This document shows, one piece after another, positions 18,401 to 32,200 of a DNA stretch of 64,000 bases. This stretch comes from Lineus longissimus. Its lineage: Eukaryota > Nemertea > Pilidiophora > Heteronemertea > Lineidae. Below the pieces are notes generated by a model. The model was not told where the DNA came from and did not search any database. It was given only the letters and a program-made list of their open reading frames with translations. A program made the translations under genes and the position numbers. The stretch covers positions 15,795,808 through 15,859,807 of the forward strand of contig NC_088315.1 in assembly GCF_910592395.1 (NCBI RefSeq). Reading direction: 5' to 3'. How positions within the stretch are numbered: the first letter of the stretch is position 1; the number at the start of each line of letters is the position of its first letter.

Positions 18401-21400
18401 AGGGGAACTAAGCAGTGACTCGGCCGGGAGTCGAACCCACGACCTCCTGATCATGAGGCCGACTCTCTTCCACTGCGCTACTGCTACCGCTGCCCCATAT
18501 CGGCCTGTTGTGCATCGTGCCACATGTGTTAGAGAGTTCACTTTCATTTTGTTTTGGTAGTGAGAACAGGGGACTGGTGAGGTTGAGTTCGATATGTGGC
18601 GTGTTCTCGCTCACGGTTTGGCCACTACGGGGCAATTTGTGAAAACACAAAAAATGCGGTAACACCACCAATTTTTGTTGCAGCTTGCTGAAATTATTTC
18701 GCCAGATACCTTTTGGGAGGTGACATAATATATGATACGGGTTTTGACCTTGGCCTATATTAAAGGTCACAGAGGTCAAAGTTTGTGTCAAATTACGAAA
18801 TGTTCACATTTCGTGACCACTAAAGCCATGGATTCCAATCTCTTTTCATGTTTACCCCTGGGCGACAGTAGCTCATAGATCACCTTTCGACCTTATGTTG
18901 TTCCTCGTTTGGCCACTAGGGGGCGTTAAGCAAAAGCATAAAAGTGTAATTACTCGTCGATGGGTGGTCGGTTTGGTTTCATACTACTGGAGTACTGGGA
19001 TGTGGGAGATGGGTAGATGCTTAGTGATCTCCGGTGTATTCTTAGTCACGGTTCGGTCACTCGGGGACAATGTGAAAACACAAAAAGTGCAATGACTCTG
19101 CCAATTTTGGTCACAGCTTGCTGACATTTTTATGGCAGATACCTCTTGAGAGGGGACATAATATGTTGTATAGGTTTTGACCTTAGCCTACATGTGCTTA
19201 TCAAGGTCACAGAGGTCAACGTTTGTATCAAAATAACCACTGAAGCTATTGACCCCAATCTCTGTACATATGTACCTCTTGGTGACTGTAACTCATAGAC
19301 CAAGTTTGGACCATATATCATTCCTGCTTGGGCCACCAGGGGCGATATGCTTGATATTGGACGCAGCTTGCTGAAATTTTATGACAGGTACTTCTTATGA
19401 GGGGACATAATGTATCATACACATTTTAACCTTGAACTATTTTCAACGTCACAGAGGTCAAAGTTCATATCAAATTATGAAGCTATTGATCCCAATCTCT
19501 GTTCATATATACCCCTAGGCCACAGTTACTCATAGACCAACATTTGACCTTATATCGTTCCTCGTTTGGCCACTAGGGGGTGTTATGCAAACACATAATA
19601 AGTGTGATTGTGTTTGGGATTGTGATTGTGTTTCGCACAAGTGTGCGACTTGGATGTGGGGCCTGGATAGATGCCTAGGGATTTTCGGCTTAATTCGATA
19701 TCTGGTATGGCCGCCATTCCGGATTGTAACTGCTGAACGAGTCACCAGATGGGCTTGAATTTTCTGTGAAATGATGGGGTGGGTCGCCTATTGATTTTAG
19801 GCCTGATCCAATATCAAATATGGCAGCCAGGCGGTAATATTGGACTTCACATTCTTGACTGTAACTGCAGAACAAGTTGTGCCGATGGGCTTCGTCTTTC
19901 TGTATTGTGGTGGAGTAGGGCGGGAGAGGTGCCTTATCTGGTATCCAATGTTGCTTCCAGGTAACCATTAACCTATGTCATGATGAAGTGGGATGGGAGA
20001 GGTGTCCTATAGATGATATCCAGTATGGCTGCCAGGCGGCCATCTTGGATTTCGCATTCTGGACTGTAACTGCAGAACGAGTCACCCAATGAACTTGAAC
20101 TTTCTTTAGCATGGTTGGCTGGGTTTGGACAGGTGCCCTATTGATTTTTGGCCCAAACTGGTATCCAATATGGCTTTCAGGTGACCATCCTAGCCCATGC
20201 ATTCCAGGCTGTAATTGCTGAATGAGTCAACCAAATAGCTTTCAATTCTCTATGGTATGATGGGGTGGGTTGGGAGAGGTGCCTTATTTTTGGTCCGATC
20301 TCAAATCCAAGATGGCCACCTTGCTGCCATTGCGGTGGTCCTCTGCTGTAGAAATAAACCACAAATTCATATCAATGCAGTGCACCATGTATAATGAACC
20401 AGCCGAATCTGAAGTGATAGAAATGCTATACAACTAGACCCAGCAACCGTAAAGTACCGATCGATTTGCCCTGCTTGTGGTCGGTTTGGAGTGCGGTGAC
20501 GGGTATTCGTGCCTCTTTGTGTTACACTAGTTTGGTGCTATAAGCTAGTTGACATATTACTTCTTATGAATCAAGGAACAAAATATTTATAAGTATGCTT
20601 GTAGCTACTTTTTCCAGACAGGAAATACGATTTTTATTTGCTAAACAACTTTAATTGAAACTGAGTCATCCATTTTACGTCATTGTCCATCTGAAAAAAG
20701 GATAATTGGGTGGAAAGTGCTGCAATGTAATAGATATGTTTGCTTGTGCCTTGTACTGTATATATTCTTTCCTGTTTGTAGTGGAAGTGGGGCCTCTCGG
20801 GATGACTATTCAACGTGACTTAGGAAATGTGACAATCCGGGAGTTGGTGGCACCGATACCTCATCAGCATGATTACGAAGGTGGACCTCCTTTGCCTGAA
20901 ATAGTTGTCTTTCCTGTCCTGCCAGCAGTGATAAAAGCTTTGGATGAAATCAAAGTGTTGAAGTCAAGCAACATCTTGAAAGGGATCTGGAACAGAATTG
21001 GAGAATTGAAAACAAAGGAAGTGGCTTCTGGTGATACTGAAAGCCTTGATCTTGAAGAAGCAATTGAGGAAATCTGGACCCCAGCAAGGAAGGAATGGCA
21101 TCGAGTCACTCAGAGCCTAAAGGCTGGCAATGCCACCTTGCAAGACATTGATAAATACTTTGGCTTCTTTGAAGGAAATGTTTCCAGGATTGAGAAGGAA
21201 TTGTTGGCTATGAAAACATTTGATGACAGTGGGTTGGATGTTCCTGCGGTGCTTGAAAAAATTGAACTTTACTACAAACTAGAATGCTTTGCTTCCGGAG
21301 CCAGAGCAATTCTGGAAGTGAAAGATGAATTTGGATTGACAGGGGACTTTGAGACTATTGAGATGCTTGCAAATGTGGTGAGTAAATGAATGACTTCTTA

Positions 21401-23217
21401 TTCTTGGTTCCATCGTACTGTTTAGTCAAATAGTCAGTGATCGAGCATTTGCATCATATTCCTACCTGGGCAGAAGTACATGTACATGTATGTTGTAGGA
21501 TCGTCTTGACCGCGGGGTTGCAAAAATAGGGGGTACTGTGAAAAAAGTGAATAACTGAGGAAATAGATATGTCTTGAGACTTTTACCATTTCTTTTGTAA
21601 TTGTTACATGTGTAGAGATATTTGAGGCAAGTTGGACGACTTTCAATCCATCTGTGTGAATGAATTGGCCTGTTTTTTGCTAAAAGGGGGTCTCCGACAA
21701 TTAGCGGGTTATTTTCAGGGCGGGGGAAATTATCGATTTTCAGAATTTCACAACTTAAAGATGAACAGAGCGATTTTGAAATACTAAATTGCAAATTAAA
21801 GAGTAAATCAGTATCTATCTATCTGCAAAGTAAAAGTACATTGGATAACAAATCCAGAAAAAAGGCCATTTTTCAGATTTATGCTGTGGCGTCAAATTAA
21901 ATATGGGTACAAACTGCCTTTTCGCCAGACATCTGGCATTTAGAGGAAGAGCTTAGAAGAAGAGTGTTTCATAAGCTGAATCCAGCTGGCCCTTATTAAA
22001 GGTGACACTATAATAAAAACTACCTTTTTGCTCCTGCATCTTTGAATCAGCTTGCCTACCTGTTCGCTGGGTGAATTCTTACTTCTTCTTGATTCAAGGA
22101 AAGAAACAAGAACCAATCCCTGAACCGCATGGACAAGTCGATCCTCCAAACAGGACAGTTGCTTGAAAAAATTACCCTTGAGCAGATCGGATGTCTCCAT
22201 GTCATTGGTGAATGCAACGAGCTGATCAAATGGCTCAAAGAAGAGATAGGAGGTGATCATTATTTTCTAAGTGACTGTCTGTTTTTGTCTCCATAAAACT
22301 TTATTGCTTCTCTCCTCCACCTGGGAGTTTAGATGGTTACCGCAAGTATTGTCCATCAATCAATCAATCAATTAATCAATCATCTGATAAGGTCGAAAGC
22401 CTTTGGCCTGCGGCCTGTGGTCCATTATCGGCTACTCTACACCTATGTAGGATATTTTACTTGCCCTGGCATAGACACTCAGGTACAAGGGACCACGGCT
22501 CTGAATCTCATCCGACAGACCCTCATAATATTCATTTGTGGCGTTGTTGTATTGTGAAGAGCCAGGAATTTTAGTACCTCGAAAGCTATGCTGGTTCATC
22601 CAGACATACAATCCTGAGTTCTTCCCGAGATCAAACCCGGGCCCTATTGCATGGTAGCCAGCAGTGTTAACCACTAGGCTCAGAAGCTCCTTAAGCCTAG
22701 GAAATCTTTTTCAACATGTTTCGATGGATATGATATCAACAATGGTGTGGTAGCCTGTTGGTTAGACAAGACGTTTTGGTCGAAACAATATCGCATTGGT
22801 GTAACTGGATTGATGTGTGTTGACTTTTTTTCAGAAACCAAGCACCTGAAGGTTTTTGTTGACCTGGCTAGCATCAGTGCAGGGGAGGGAGATTACAACA
22901 TGGATCGTGTCCACATGCTCCATTCAGTCATCACTGGCTATGCGCCTCTGATCTCTGACTTGCCTCAAAATGCGAATGCCGAGACATTCCTAAATCACTG
23001 TGAGATGGTTTGGGGAGCTTTAAAATCTGATCCGACGTTGCCAATGAAGTTGGTAAGAACATTGAGCAAATGCTCTTATTTTCCATGACCAACTTTGAAA
23101 TAGTTTACATTAATTTATACCAAAACCTATTGTCTTTGGTCTGTTTGCTTACAAAGAATTTTTAGCTCAGCTGACAAGCTGAGCTATTCATATGAGTAAA
23201 TGGTAGAATGAATGTCC

Positions 23218-23248
<31 letters not shown>

Positions 23249-26200
23249 CGTTAAACAGGCACGTTTCAAAACTATGGCGGATAGGCGATATATTTTCCCT
23301 CTGAGGCGTTGAGACCCTTCAGGACTCCTGAATAGACCAAACGTGGGTCCGGCAGGATGAGCGGTTTGGCCACAAGGTGGCACCAAGCGAAATTTTCCAA
23401 AAAACTTTCCAGCAGCTGATTTCTCCTAATTCTTTAAGTTGGGGATCATGAATCAAATCTAATCTTATAGAGCAAAGCTTTCTCTTTCATTACCAATAGG
23501 CGTGGTTCATGAATTTCTCACCAGGTGGTGTTACTGGCGCAATTTAGTGAGCACCCCCTAAGAAGAGCATTTTAAATTTCGCGCGAGTTATCCCACGTGC
23601 AGCGAACGTCTCGGAGTCTGCGCAGTTCAGACGTAAGGAGACCATGCTATGGAATAGATCGCGTTCTGTCAATTCGGAGGTAAGTTCTCATTAAATGCAC
23701 AATTTCATAGGCGATAATATTTGGCTGCTTGTGTTATTGCATGTTGATGACATTAGGGAAGGCTTGGATTGTTTAATTGGATGTGATTAATTTGAAATAG
23801 TTCGTCGACGATCGTTGAAAAACATCTGCGAAATGCAGCTTGAGCTTGGTCTGAGAAACGATGTCAAAGTCCGGCTTTAAATCATGGATTACTCAACAAA
23901 TAACTCTTGTCACATAGCAGAACTAATGTGAATAAACAAGACAATAATAAACATCGTTCTGATATCATCGGGTAAGGTTGCCAATGTACATAAACAGTGT
24001 AATTGAGGATCGACTCCGGCGATTTGAAATGTCAACAAACAATAAATGCGATAGCTGATACACACTGACACATGCACACTGTACATAGCACAATGCTTCA
24101 AACGGGGCCGATTCATCACTCTTATCACAATTCATTCTCAATGAACTTCCTTGATCATTCGGCCCTAGCGCCTTATCAGTTGTTGTTGGCCTTGTATTTG
24201 ATATAAAACTTGGCTAGCTTAGCTATGTATCAAAATTAAAATGTTATCTCCTCATCATGTTTTGCAGGAATGATCTGCACTTCTGCAGCTGCATTTGAAC
24301 ATATTTGGTGACCACATCACAGATGACCAATAGAGAGGATCGAGCTATGACTTTGCACATCCCATCGACTTCGGTGTTCACCAGTGCAATCAATCATCAG
24401 AAGAGCCAGTCAATTTTAGTATTCAAGTATTTCATTCTGTAATACTTACCTCAAAATTGACTAAATAAAGAAAACCGCATGTGGCAGTTGGTTAAAAAAA
24501 TCAAGTCTATCTGTTTAAAGTTTTTACTTGCTATCAACATTTCAATGGTGGCATTCTGCTAAGGTTTGTAAGAGTTTCACTTGACTAAAGCAGGGTGTAC
24601 ACTAGTAAAATATTAGCAACATTTTACCAACATTTTACCAACATTTTTACAACAATTTTGCAACAAGCCCTTCAAGGCCCTGTGTACACTAGCAACAAAA
24701 TGCAACAAATTAGCAACATTTTTACAACATGTTGGTAAATTGTTGCAAACTTTTTAGTGGGAACAAAGGGAAATAGGTATTTTGGAGGGAAAATGGATGA
24801 TTCCATGGAGAGAAGATGTGTTTTGAGTGCTTCTGCAGCAATTTTAGCTGTCATTGTTGAGAGACGGAAGAGGTGGCGAAATAACCAAAGAGAATATGGA
24901 CCAGGCCCTGGATCAAAATGAGGGTGGATCATGGGGCATACCACTGCCTGTTAAAGGAGTTGCGGCTGACTGACAAGCCGTCATAAAAAAACTTCCTGCG
25001 AATGGATGAAACTTCTAGAAAAGGTTTCATCACCCTACGAAGCAAGACACTCGCTTGAGAGTTGCTATACCTGCTTCTTGTTCAAGTCACATGACCTCAG
25101 GTAGATCACATGACGCAAATCCTATTTCTGATTGGCTGAAGAGTTTGCAACATTTTTACAACATGCAACAAAGAATTGCATTGCATTTAATTTGCAACAA
25201 TTTTACAACAATTTTACAACATGTTGTAAATGTAAGACGCGTTTTGCTCTGTACACACTATGCAACATTTTTGCAACATTTGTTGCAACTGGAAATGTTG
25301 TAAAAATGTTGCTGATATTTTACTAGTGTACACAGGCCTTTAGGCAATAATAGGGTTGGGTAGAGCATTTTGTTAATGTTACCCTTTTAGTTAGGGAAAC
25401 TGGTGCCTTCTGCATTAGGTGGACCCTACTTGCTCATCTGTCAGACCGGCCTCACACGTCGGCATTAGAGTTTAAGGTCCAGTCTGCGAGATTTACCCAT
25501 TTCTACCCAGCCAAAAGCAGGTGATTGGGCTAGTCTCTCCATGTGATTCAATTCGCATGGATTCTTGTGTCCTGTGCTGAAAGGCTCCCTCCACAAGGGC
25601 AGACTACATCCGGTGGCACTAAAGTATGGAAGAAAGACAGAAGACGACCAATTTGCGAAAAGGATCATCATCATCATCATCATGGCAACAGCTGAGGATG
25701 AATCATGTTGCTGTGTGTAGAATTGATGGTCCAATATAGGTTAGGTTATCTGTTTGCGCACACATTGCAAGGGTGGAGCTTGCTTGAAGTAGATTGCGCC
25801 AGTCTACCGTAATTCACTGTTACACATCCAGAAGCTAATATCCTTAGGCTTTGAGTCCTTAGTTTAGTAGAGTTTGACGAGTAATGTAATATATACGAAC
25901 AACGCAGCAACAACTCAGCTGAGCGCCAGGCCCTTGGGCCTCTTGTTCTTTTTAGCGTAGCATCCAGGGTCTTATGGACTGGTTGAAGTTGGTCAAAGAC
26001 TCTCGTGGTTCTGTAGAAGTTAGTTCCTTGGGGGAGGCGGATGATATCAATGCCAGAGGAATTTACAGAGTGGGAAATCTCAACAGAGGACACAAGGTTA
26101 GTGTTTGGTTTAATTTTGCTGAGCTGTACTGCGCAACATCTGATGGAAGGGGTGTAATCACACTCGAAGTCCAACGAAAATATCCTGTCAGGGGGCTGTT

Positions 26201-29200
26201 TTTCACTCCCCATGATTAAAAGAAACCGGTTCTTCAAATTTGTACAGTACATTTTGTTTTGTGGAGAATGGTGTAGTCCTCCAAATGAAACTCATGGGAG
26301 TGAAACAGTTCTCCAGCTGAATTCTTTGAAAGGCATTTGTAGTTTTCCAGCTATTTTGAAATGTGAAAGCCTGCATTGGATTAGACCTATATTTGGAAAC
26401 AAGACCACCAACTGCGCGCCTGTTGCATCTGATATTGGTTTGACCCTGATTCGTCCACTTCATGTGTGTTGAAGCCAATGTAATGTGCAGTGACCCTCAG
26501 GAAGGATCCAGCAGCTAGCATACACTGATAAAAATACTTTAATAATGTGATGCCAGGGAGAAGTTAGTTGTGCTGTCAATTTTAGTAGGTGACGGTTTCA
26601 TCGAAGTTTTCAATGTCCAAAATAGTGTTTGTCGTTATTCTTTTCCAGAAAGTAGAGGATGTGATTCAGCTGACTGTACCAAGTGAAAAGAAAGGAGAAG
26701 ATGCCAAGAAGTACAGCTTTGAACAACTCAATGAACTACAGAGCAAATTAATGTTGGTGTCAACGTCGAAGCGAGATGGTGATGATGACATTTCGAAACA
26801 TGCCGTTGACAGATTCACAGAGGTAGGTACATGGACATCCTCTGGGTTGTGTGTGTGGTGCCAACAGCTGCCCTTCAGGGATTATCACTCAAGGTTGTTA
26901 AATCATCCAAAATTAAATTGAATTGCCCTGCCCTATTGAGTATTGCATTGATTTATTTTCCAGGATTTTTCAGTGTTTTGATTTATGAATTTTTGTGTTG
27001 ACTAAACTGAAAACAGATTCTCCAACATGTCTTAGACTGTTGCCAAGTTGCGAAAAGTTACTTTGCTCTGGAACTATTTCACATATTGTGATGCAGTGGA
27101 AGAAAAATTCATCACTCTGTTAGAAAGCTATCCAGCTGGCTATACCATGAAATTTCTGATCCTTAGTTATATGTGTTGCTGTAAAATTGTTCTTTGCTAT
27201 GCATTTTGTGACTAAGTTTCTCAACATGTTTCTTGTTGCAGATATTTGAGGGCATTGCCACTCTTGCAAGAGCCTATGTGAAAACTTGCTTGGCAGGCAA
27301 TGTACTGTTCCAAGATTGGGTGTCGACATTTTTCTGTGATCCCAGCAGAAAAGTGAATGTGCAAGTGAATATTCAACTAGAGGAAAGTATTTTGACGGAC
27401 AGGAACAAGGGTGAGATTACTGAGCAGATTCATAACTTGGCAACTTTCATGGTGGATTGTCTGAATGAATGGCGGGGTCACCTATGCGAGCAACGCTCGA
27501 TATTTCCACAGCTGAATCACTTCACAACAGCACAGATTGTCACATTGCGTGGTGAATTTGCCAAAGTCAGAAATAAGGAACAACTTGATGTGATGACCTA
27601 TGACATGCTTCACAACATCAAACATGACTGCAGACATGAAGACCTCATCGCAGCTGTTGGTTTTGCTGAGAATATGATCCGGGAGCATGCAGCTCCAGTT
27701 AAAAAGTCTCCTGAGCCAGACGAGGATGCTGAAGACGTACCTGCAGACATCAGGGAAGTCCTGGAGAAGATAACTGATGGAGATGTCTCGAAAAAGCTAG
27801 CCCGTCTCGCTATCAAGGAATGTGGCTTGGATGTTGACAAGTGTGAGTACATTACACTTGATCTTCAATTTTGAACTAGACCATCCTACAGGCAGTTCTG
27901 TAGGAAACATGTTGTTTTTTTGGAAAACCTTTGTGTTTGGTTGAGTTTCTGGTACAAGAGGAATGCTATGTGTGAAATCCCTACCCCTACTCTAGAAATT
28001 TAAACTGATCTCCACTCCCCTTCTCAGATGCGTACGTATCTAAAGTATGGCCCTTAATGATAATCGTATGTGTTTTGGTTTTAATTTCAGGTCAGCTGTG
28101 GTGCTGGGAAAACCAAGATAAAGATGATGGTGTTGATAATGAGACTGACAAAGGTTCTCAGTCTTCAGATGATGAAGCCGATGACCTTCTCGGTGACCTT
28201 AACCTCCTCCAACCATCAGTGAGAGATGTTACCTTCAACTTACTTGGTGCGTTGGACAAATCTAAAAAGTAAGCACTTGATTGCACAAGAATTCAGCGCT
28301 CAGCATACCTAATCTAGACCCTTTTCTTGGACACTGGTCTTTCTTTTCATCTGACTTTAACTCAACATATCTTAGGTTGCAACTGAATCTGCTTAGAGTT
28401 CTTATGTCACGTGTGCATGGTTTGGAGAGTTTATCTGAAAAGGAAATGTCTCTGTTTTTGCCATTTTGAGAAAACTGCCTTTTCCAAGTTGCAAATATTG
28501 ACATTTTGTGTCATTATAGTGTTTATATACTGCTGCTGGGAATACTCTGAAATTTGGAGGCCACATCAGTCGCCTTTGGGATGGTTAGCTCCAAAATGTT
28601 GGATGTTGCGGATATCATGATTTGCTCTGAAGCTCCATTTAGTACTCCGACACATGACTCGTGAAATGAAATTGTAGTGCTTAGAAGTCTTATGTAGCCC
28701 AGGACACAAACTCCTCATTAAAATGCAGTTTTTTATCTTTATCCTAGGTGGGGGCATTTCAATATTTGAAGAATGTATCATTACACAATGGCAGGAATCA
28801 TTTTAACACGATTTTGTAATAATTTCAGGGGACTGTGTGATCAGTTGAGGGAACTTTGGGATGGATTCCTTACATCTGTCTCGACTAGTGTGAAGGACTA
28901 TCTTAGTGTGGAACACCTTGGGATGATATTGGATGCACTATCAGACAGAGGTAAGCTGATATTCACATTTTAAAAGCTGGTTAGTGTAGATGATACTCGT
29001 TGTTTAACATTACAATTCTTCCATTTATTTCTTGATTTCTTTTGTACAAAATTCGATCTTCACCTTGCTCTTTCTGCGCGCCATTGAACCCCCGCGGACC
29101 AATTTCGCGTCAGCGGTATGTGACACTGAAGACAGTCACACCCTACTGGGATAACAATTTGCTCCTATCCATCCTCCCTTCCCTGTTAAACCCTTGACGG

Positions 29201-32200
29201 TAACCAAATCTATTAAACTTATATACATGTGTATGATTGGTAATGAAACATCCCAACTATAAAAACCCAAAATTCAAATTTTGCATATAATAAGAGTGAA
29301 AAATCCAAAATTAGTTAAAGCTCAAGTTAAACAAGTTTTGGATTTTGGCGTGCACTTATTTGAAAAACTATGCCAAATTATTATGCTGAATTTACTTAAA
29401 TGATTTTTTTAAAATCCTGCTGAACCATGAATCTTTTAATGAAATAAGAGTCCATAACAAACTCCAGACTTGTACTGACTTGATAGTTGGTTCAGCTCGA
29501 CTAATGCAGATCAACAGTCTACTTAGAATGTATCCTATGATGAATCACAATGCGATTTTGACACTTTGAACAATGCCAATTTTTGTCCGTCCGTCCATCT
29601 GAATGGAATATTTCTCAACTTGCACAATTATGCACAGATAACGAAACGGTTGAAACTCTGAATGCTGTCACATGCAAAAAAACTGCAAAGGTTGGTTAAA
29701 CGATTTTAAGAAGGCAAGTAACCCAAATCACTTTTGCTACAAAAATAATTATTGACCCATTTGTTTAGTCTACCTCTAAGCAAATTGACTGCTGGCATTC
29801 AGAATTTTTGTTGTTTCATTTAGTCACTAATGTCTGAATAGCGATTGATAAGCACTATTGAAATATCTCAACAAGTATCCTAGTGTCCATTTCACGAAAG
29901 GATATCCACAAGTCTCTTAATTGTCACCGTCCTTGGGTAAGGCACTTCTCGATGATGGCTAGCATGGCTTGGGCACAATGCACAAACGTCTGCGACAACC
30001 ATATGACTGGACTCCATACACCAATAAACAACTAGCATGGACTGGCCACAATGCACCAATTAACCGCTACCAGCATTTCAGCACTGCAGTGGGCACAACC
30101 TCACGATTGGCCTTATCATTGTCTTCTCGCCAACTTGGACTTTGACCACACGACGATGACCATCTCTGCCAGCGAAAACTTCTGTTACTCGTCCCACTGG
30201 CCAATCTCCTCTCACTGATCCAGGGTCTGCCACCAGTACAATGTCTCCTTCTTCTAGATCCTTCTTGACATCTCTCCACTTGGGACGCTGACGCAATAGA
30301 GGGAGCCACTCCTTTAACCACCGGGACCAAATTGCTTAAGCAGCTACTGAACTCTTCTCCATCGTCCCCATCTGCCCACCACACTGACCAATTAGAAAGT
30401 GGTTAGGCGTTATAGGGGAGTATCCTTGGAATCAGCTGACTGGTAGGATAATGGTCTGGAATTCAGTAGGGCTTCAGCTCCGGTGAACGCTGTGCTCAGC
30501 TCCTCATCCGTTATGTCTGCTTTCTGAAGTACAGCATAGATCGCTTTCTTTGCACTCTTCACCAAACGTTCATGGATTCGACCAAAGTGAAGTCCATGGG
30601 GTGGATTAAACCTCCACTTTATCCGGGTGTCTATAAACCGAAGACCAAAGACCGAAGACCGAAGATCGAAGATGGAAGACCCCCCAAAACTATAAAACGA
30701 AGATCCCCCCAACTATAAAAGGAAGACCCTGATGTCAACTATAAAACGAAGATCCCCCCAACTATAAAAGGAAGACCCTGATGTCAACTATAAAACGAAG
30801 ATCCCCCCAACTATAAAAGGAAGACCCTAATGTCAACTATAAAACGAAGATCCCCCAACTATAAAAGGAAGACCCTAATGTCAACTATAAAACGAAGATC
30901 CCCCCAACTAGAAAAGGAAGACCCTAATGTCAACTATAAAACGAAGATCCCCCCAACTATAAAAGGAAGACCCTGATGTCAACTATAAAACGAAGATCCC
31001 CCCATCTATAAAAGGAAGACCCTAATGTCAACTATAAAACGAAGATCCCCCAACTATAAAAGGAAGACCCTGATGTCAACTATAAAACGAAGATCCCCCC
31101 AACTATAAAAGGAAGACCCTAATGTCAACTATAAAACGAAGATCCCCCAACTATAAAAGGAAGACCCTGATGTCAACTATAAAACGAAGATCCCCCCAAC
31201 TATAAAAGGAAGACCCTAATGTCAACTATAAAACGAAGATCCCCAATCTATAAAAGGAAGACCCTAATGTCAACTATAAAACGAAGATCCCCCCAACTAG
31301 AAAAGGAAGACCCTAATGTCAACTATAAAACGAAGATCCCCCCATCTATAAAAGGAAGACCCTGGTGGTTTTAGACCCTCAAGTTCAGTTACTGCAGACT
31401 TGCACGTCATAACACGTGACTGAGCATCTGTATTTCAACAAGCAAGCTAGCCTGAGTGCGGCGTAGTGACATAGGAGATCAGATCATTCAGGTAAATTCC
31501 GGATTTTCCTAACACTGCATTTAGGAGTTGGCGACCGACCTGCCAGTCTCGACCCATGATGGTGGAGCCTAACCCCTGGGGACGAGATTCTAAATTACCA
31601 AGTCACCCAGAGCAGGGAAACATTGAAACTGTTGGGGGGGGGGGGGTAGCTATGGGTCGATGCGCTGCTCGGAGAAAACAAGTGTTCTGGCAATCTGGCA
31701 GGGGTTCCGAAGGTCTCCCAAGTCTTGAAAACTTTTTTTTTCTCTTATCTGTAAATTCCATTATGGAGGTAAATCACTTTTTGTATACATGTACCTCCAG
31801 GATTCCATGGAGCCGACACATGTAATTATCACTTGGCTCACTCCAAGGAATTGTCAGTTTTTTCAAAACAGAAAACAACTTGTTTGTGTAAAACATGATG
31901 ATCAAACTTTATTCACTCAACAACAAGAAATCAGCAGTAAAATCATATCTGAATGATTGAGTACAGAAGTGGAGGCTTCTCATTAATTTTATGCACACAT
32001 GTATTAAATTTACATTAATGGACTAGTTCTTATAAGTGTATTCGATTGATATGATTACCTGTGACTGGAAGAGACCGTACGGAGATCAATTTTTTTCATG
32101 AACCAAGATAGTGCTCACCTTGGTACTGGTATTTTTTCATTAGGAAATGGTCAAACTTGTCAGATGACCATTTGCCATGAGATATCCATCAATTATGCTG

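Larger units (their letters stand above)
23161..25950 (+). mobile_element. Repeat element with AGCTCAGCTGAC start, filling most of intron 8
   Basis: The left end is a small palindrome (AGCTCAGCTGACAAGCTGAGCT). The right end is CTCAGCTGAGCGCC, then a hairpin AGGCCCTTGGGCCT, then CTTGTTC. TTTTTAGC occurs directly at both borders (about 23158-23165 and 25948-25956) and may be a target duplication. No transposase or RT frame is seen. The end hairpin would suit a helitron-like element, but the termini do not match the TC...CTRR rule. It contains a TCTG microsatellite and another inverted-repeat element. Confidence 0.55.

Noticed and set aside
18410-18496. A tRNA gene on the minus strand
   Set aside because: Boxes A and B are present but the acceptor stem does not pair and the unit continues into a SINE body. 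The same holds for 22600-22690 and 56695-56770.
21940-22260. Minus-strand 106-codon frame over exon 7
   Set aside because: The plus strand carries an RNF213 segment with good splice sites and matching phase; the minus frame is its shadow.
24591-25340. hAT assignment from the CAGGG start
   Set aside because: No 8-bp target duplication and the right end does not mirror CAGGG exactly; left unclassified.
23161-25950. Canonical helitron
   Set aside because: The end hairpin fits, but the termini do not follow TC...CTRR between A and T, and no Rep/helicase is seen.
29940-30060. SINE body motif CCTTGGGTAAGGCACTTC
   Set aside because: Only a short match; no box A/B or tail could be found around it.
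30677-31372. Regular repeats resembling a CRISPR array
   Set aside because: The 49-bp units follow each other directly with no unique spacers, are mirrored in the other arm of a transposon, and the DNA is animal.
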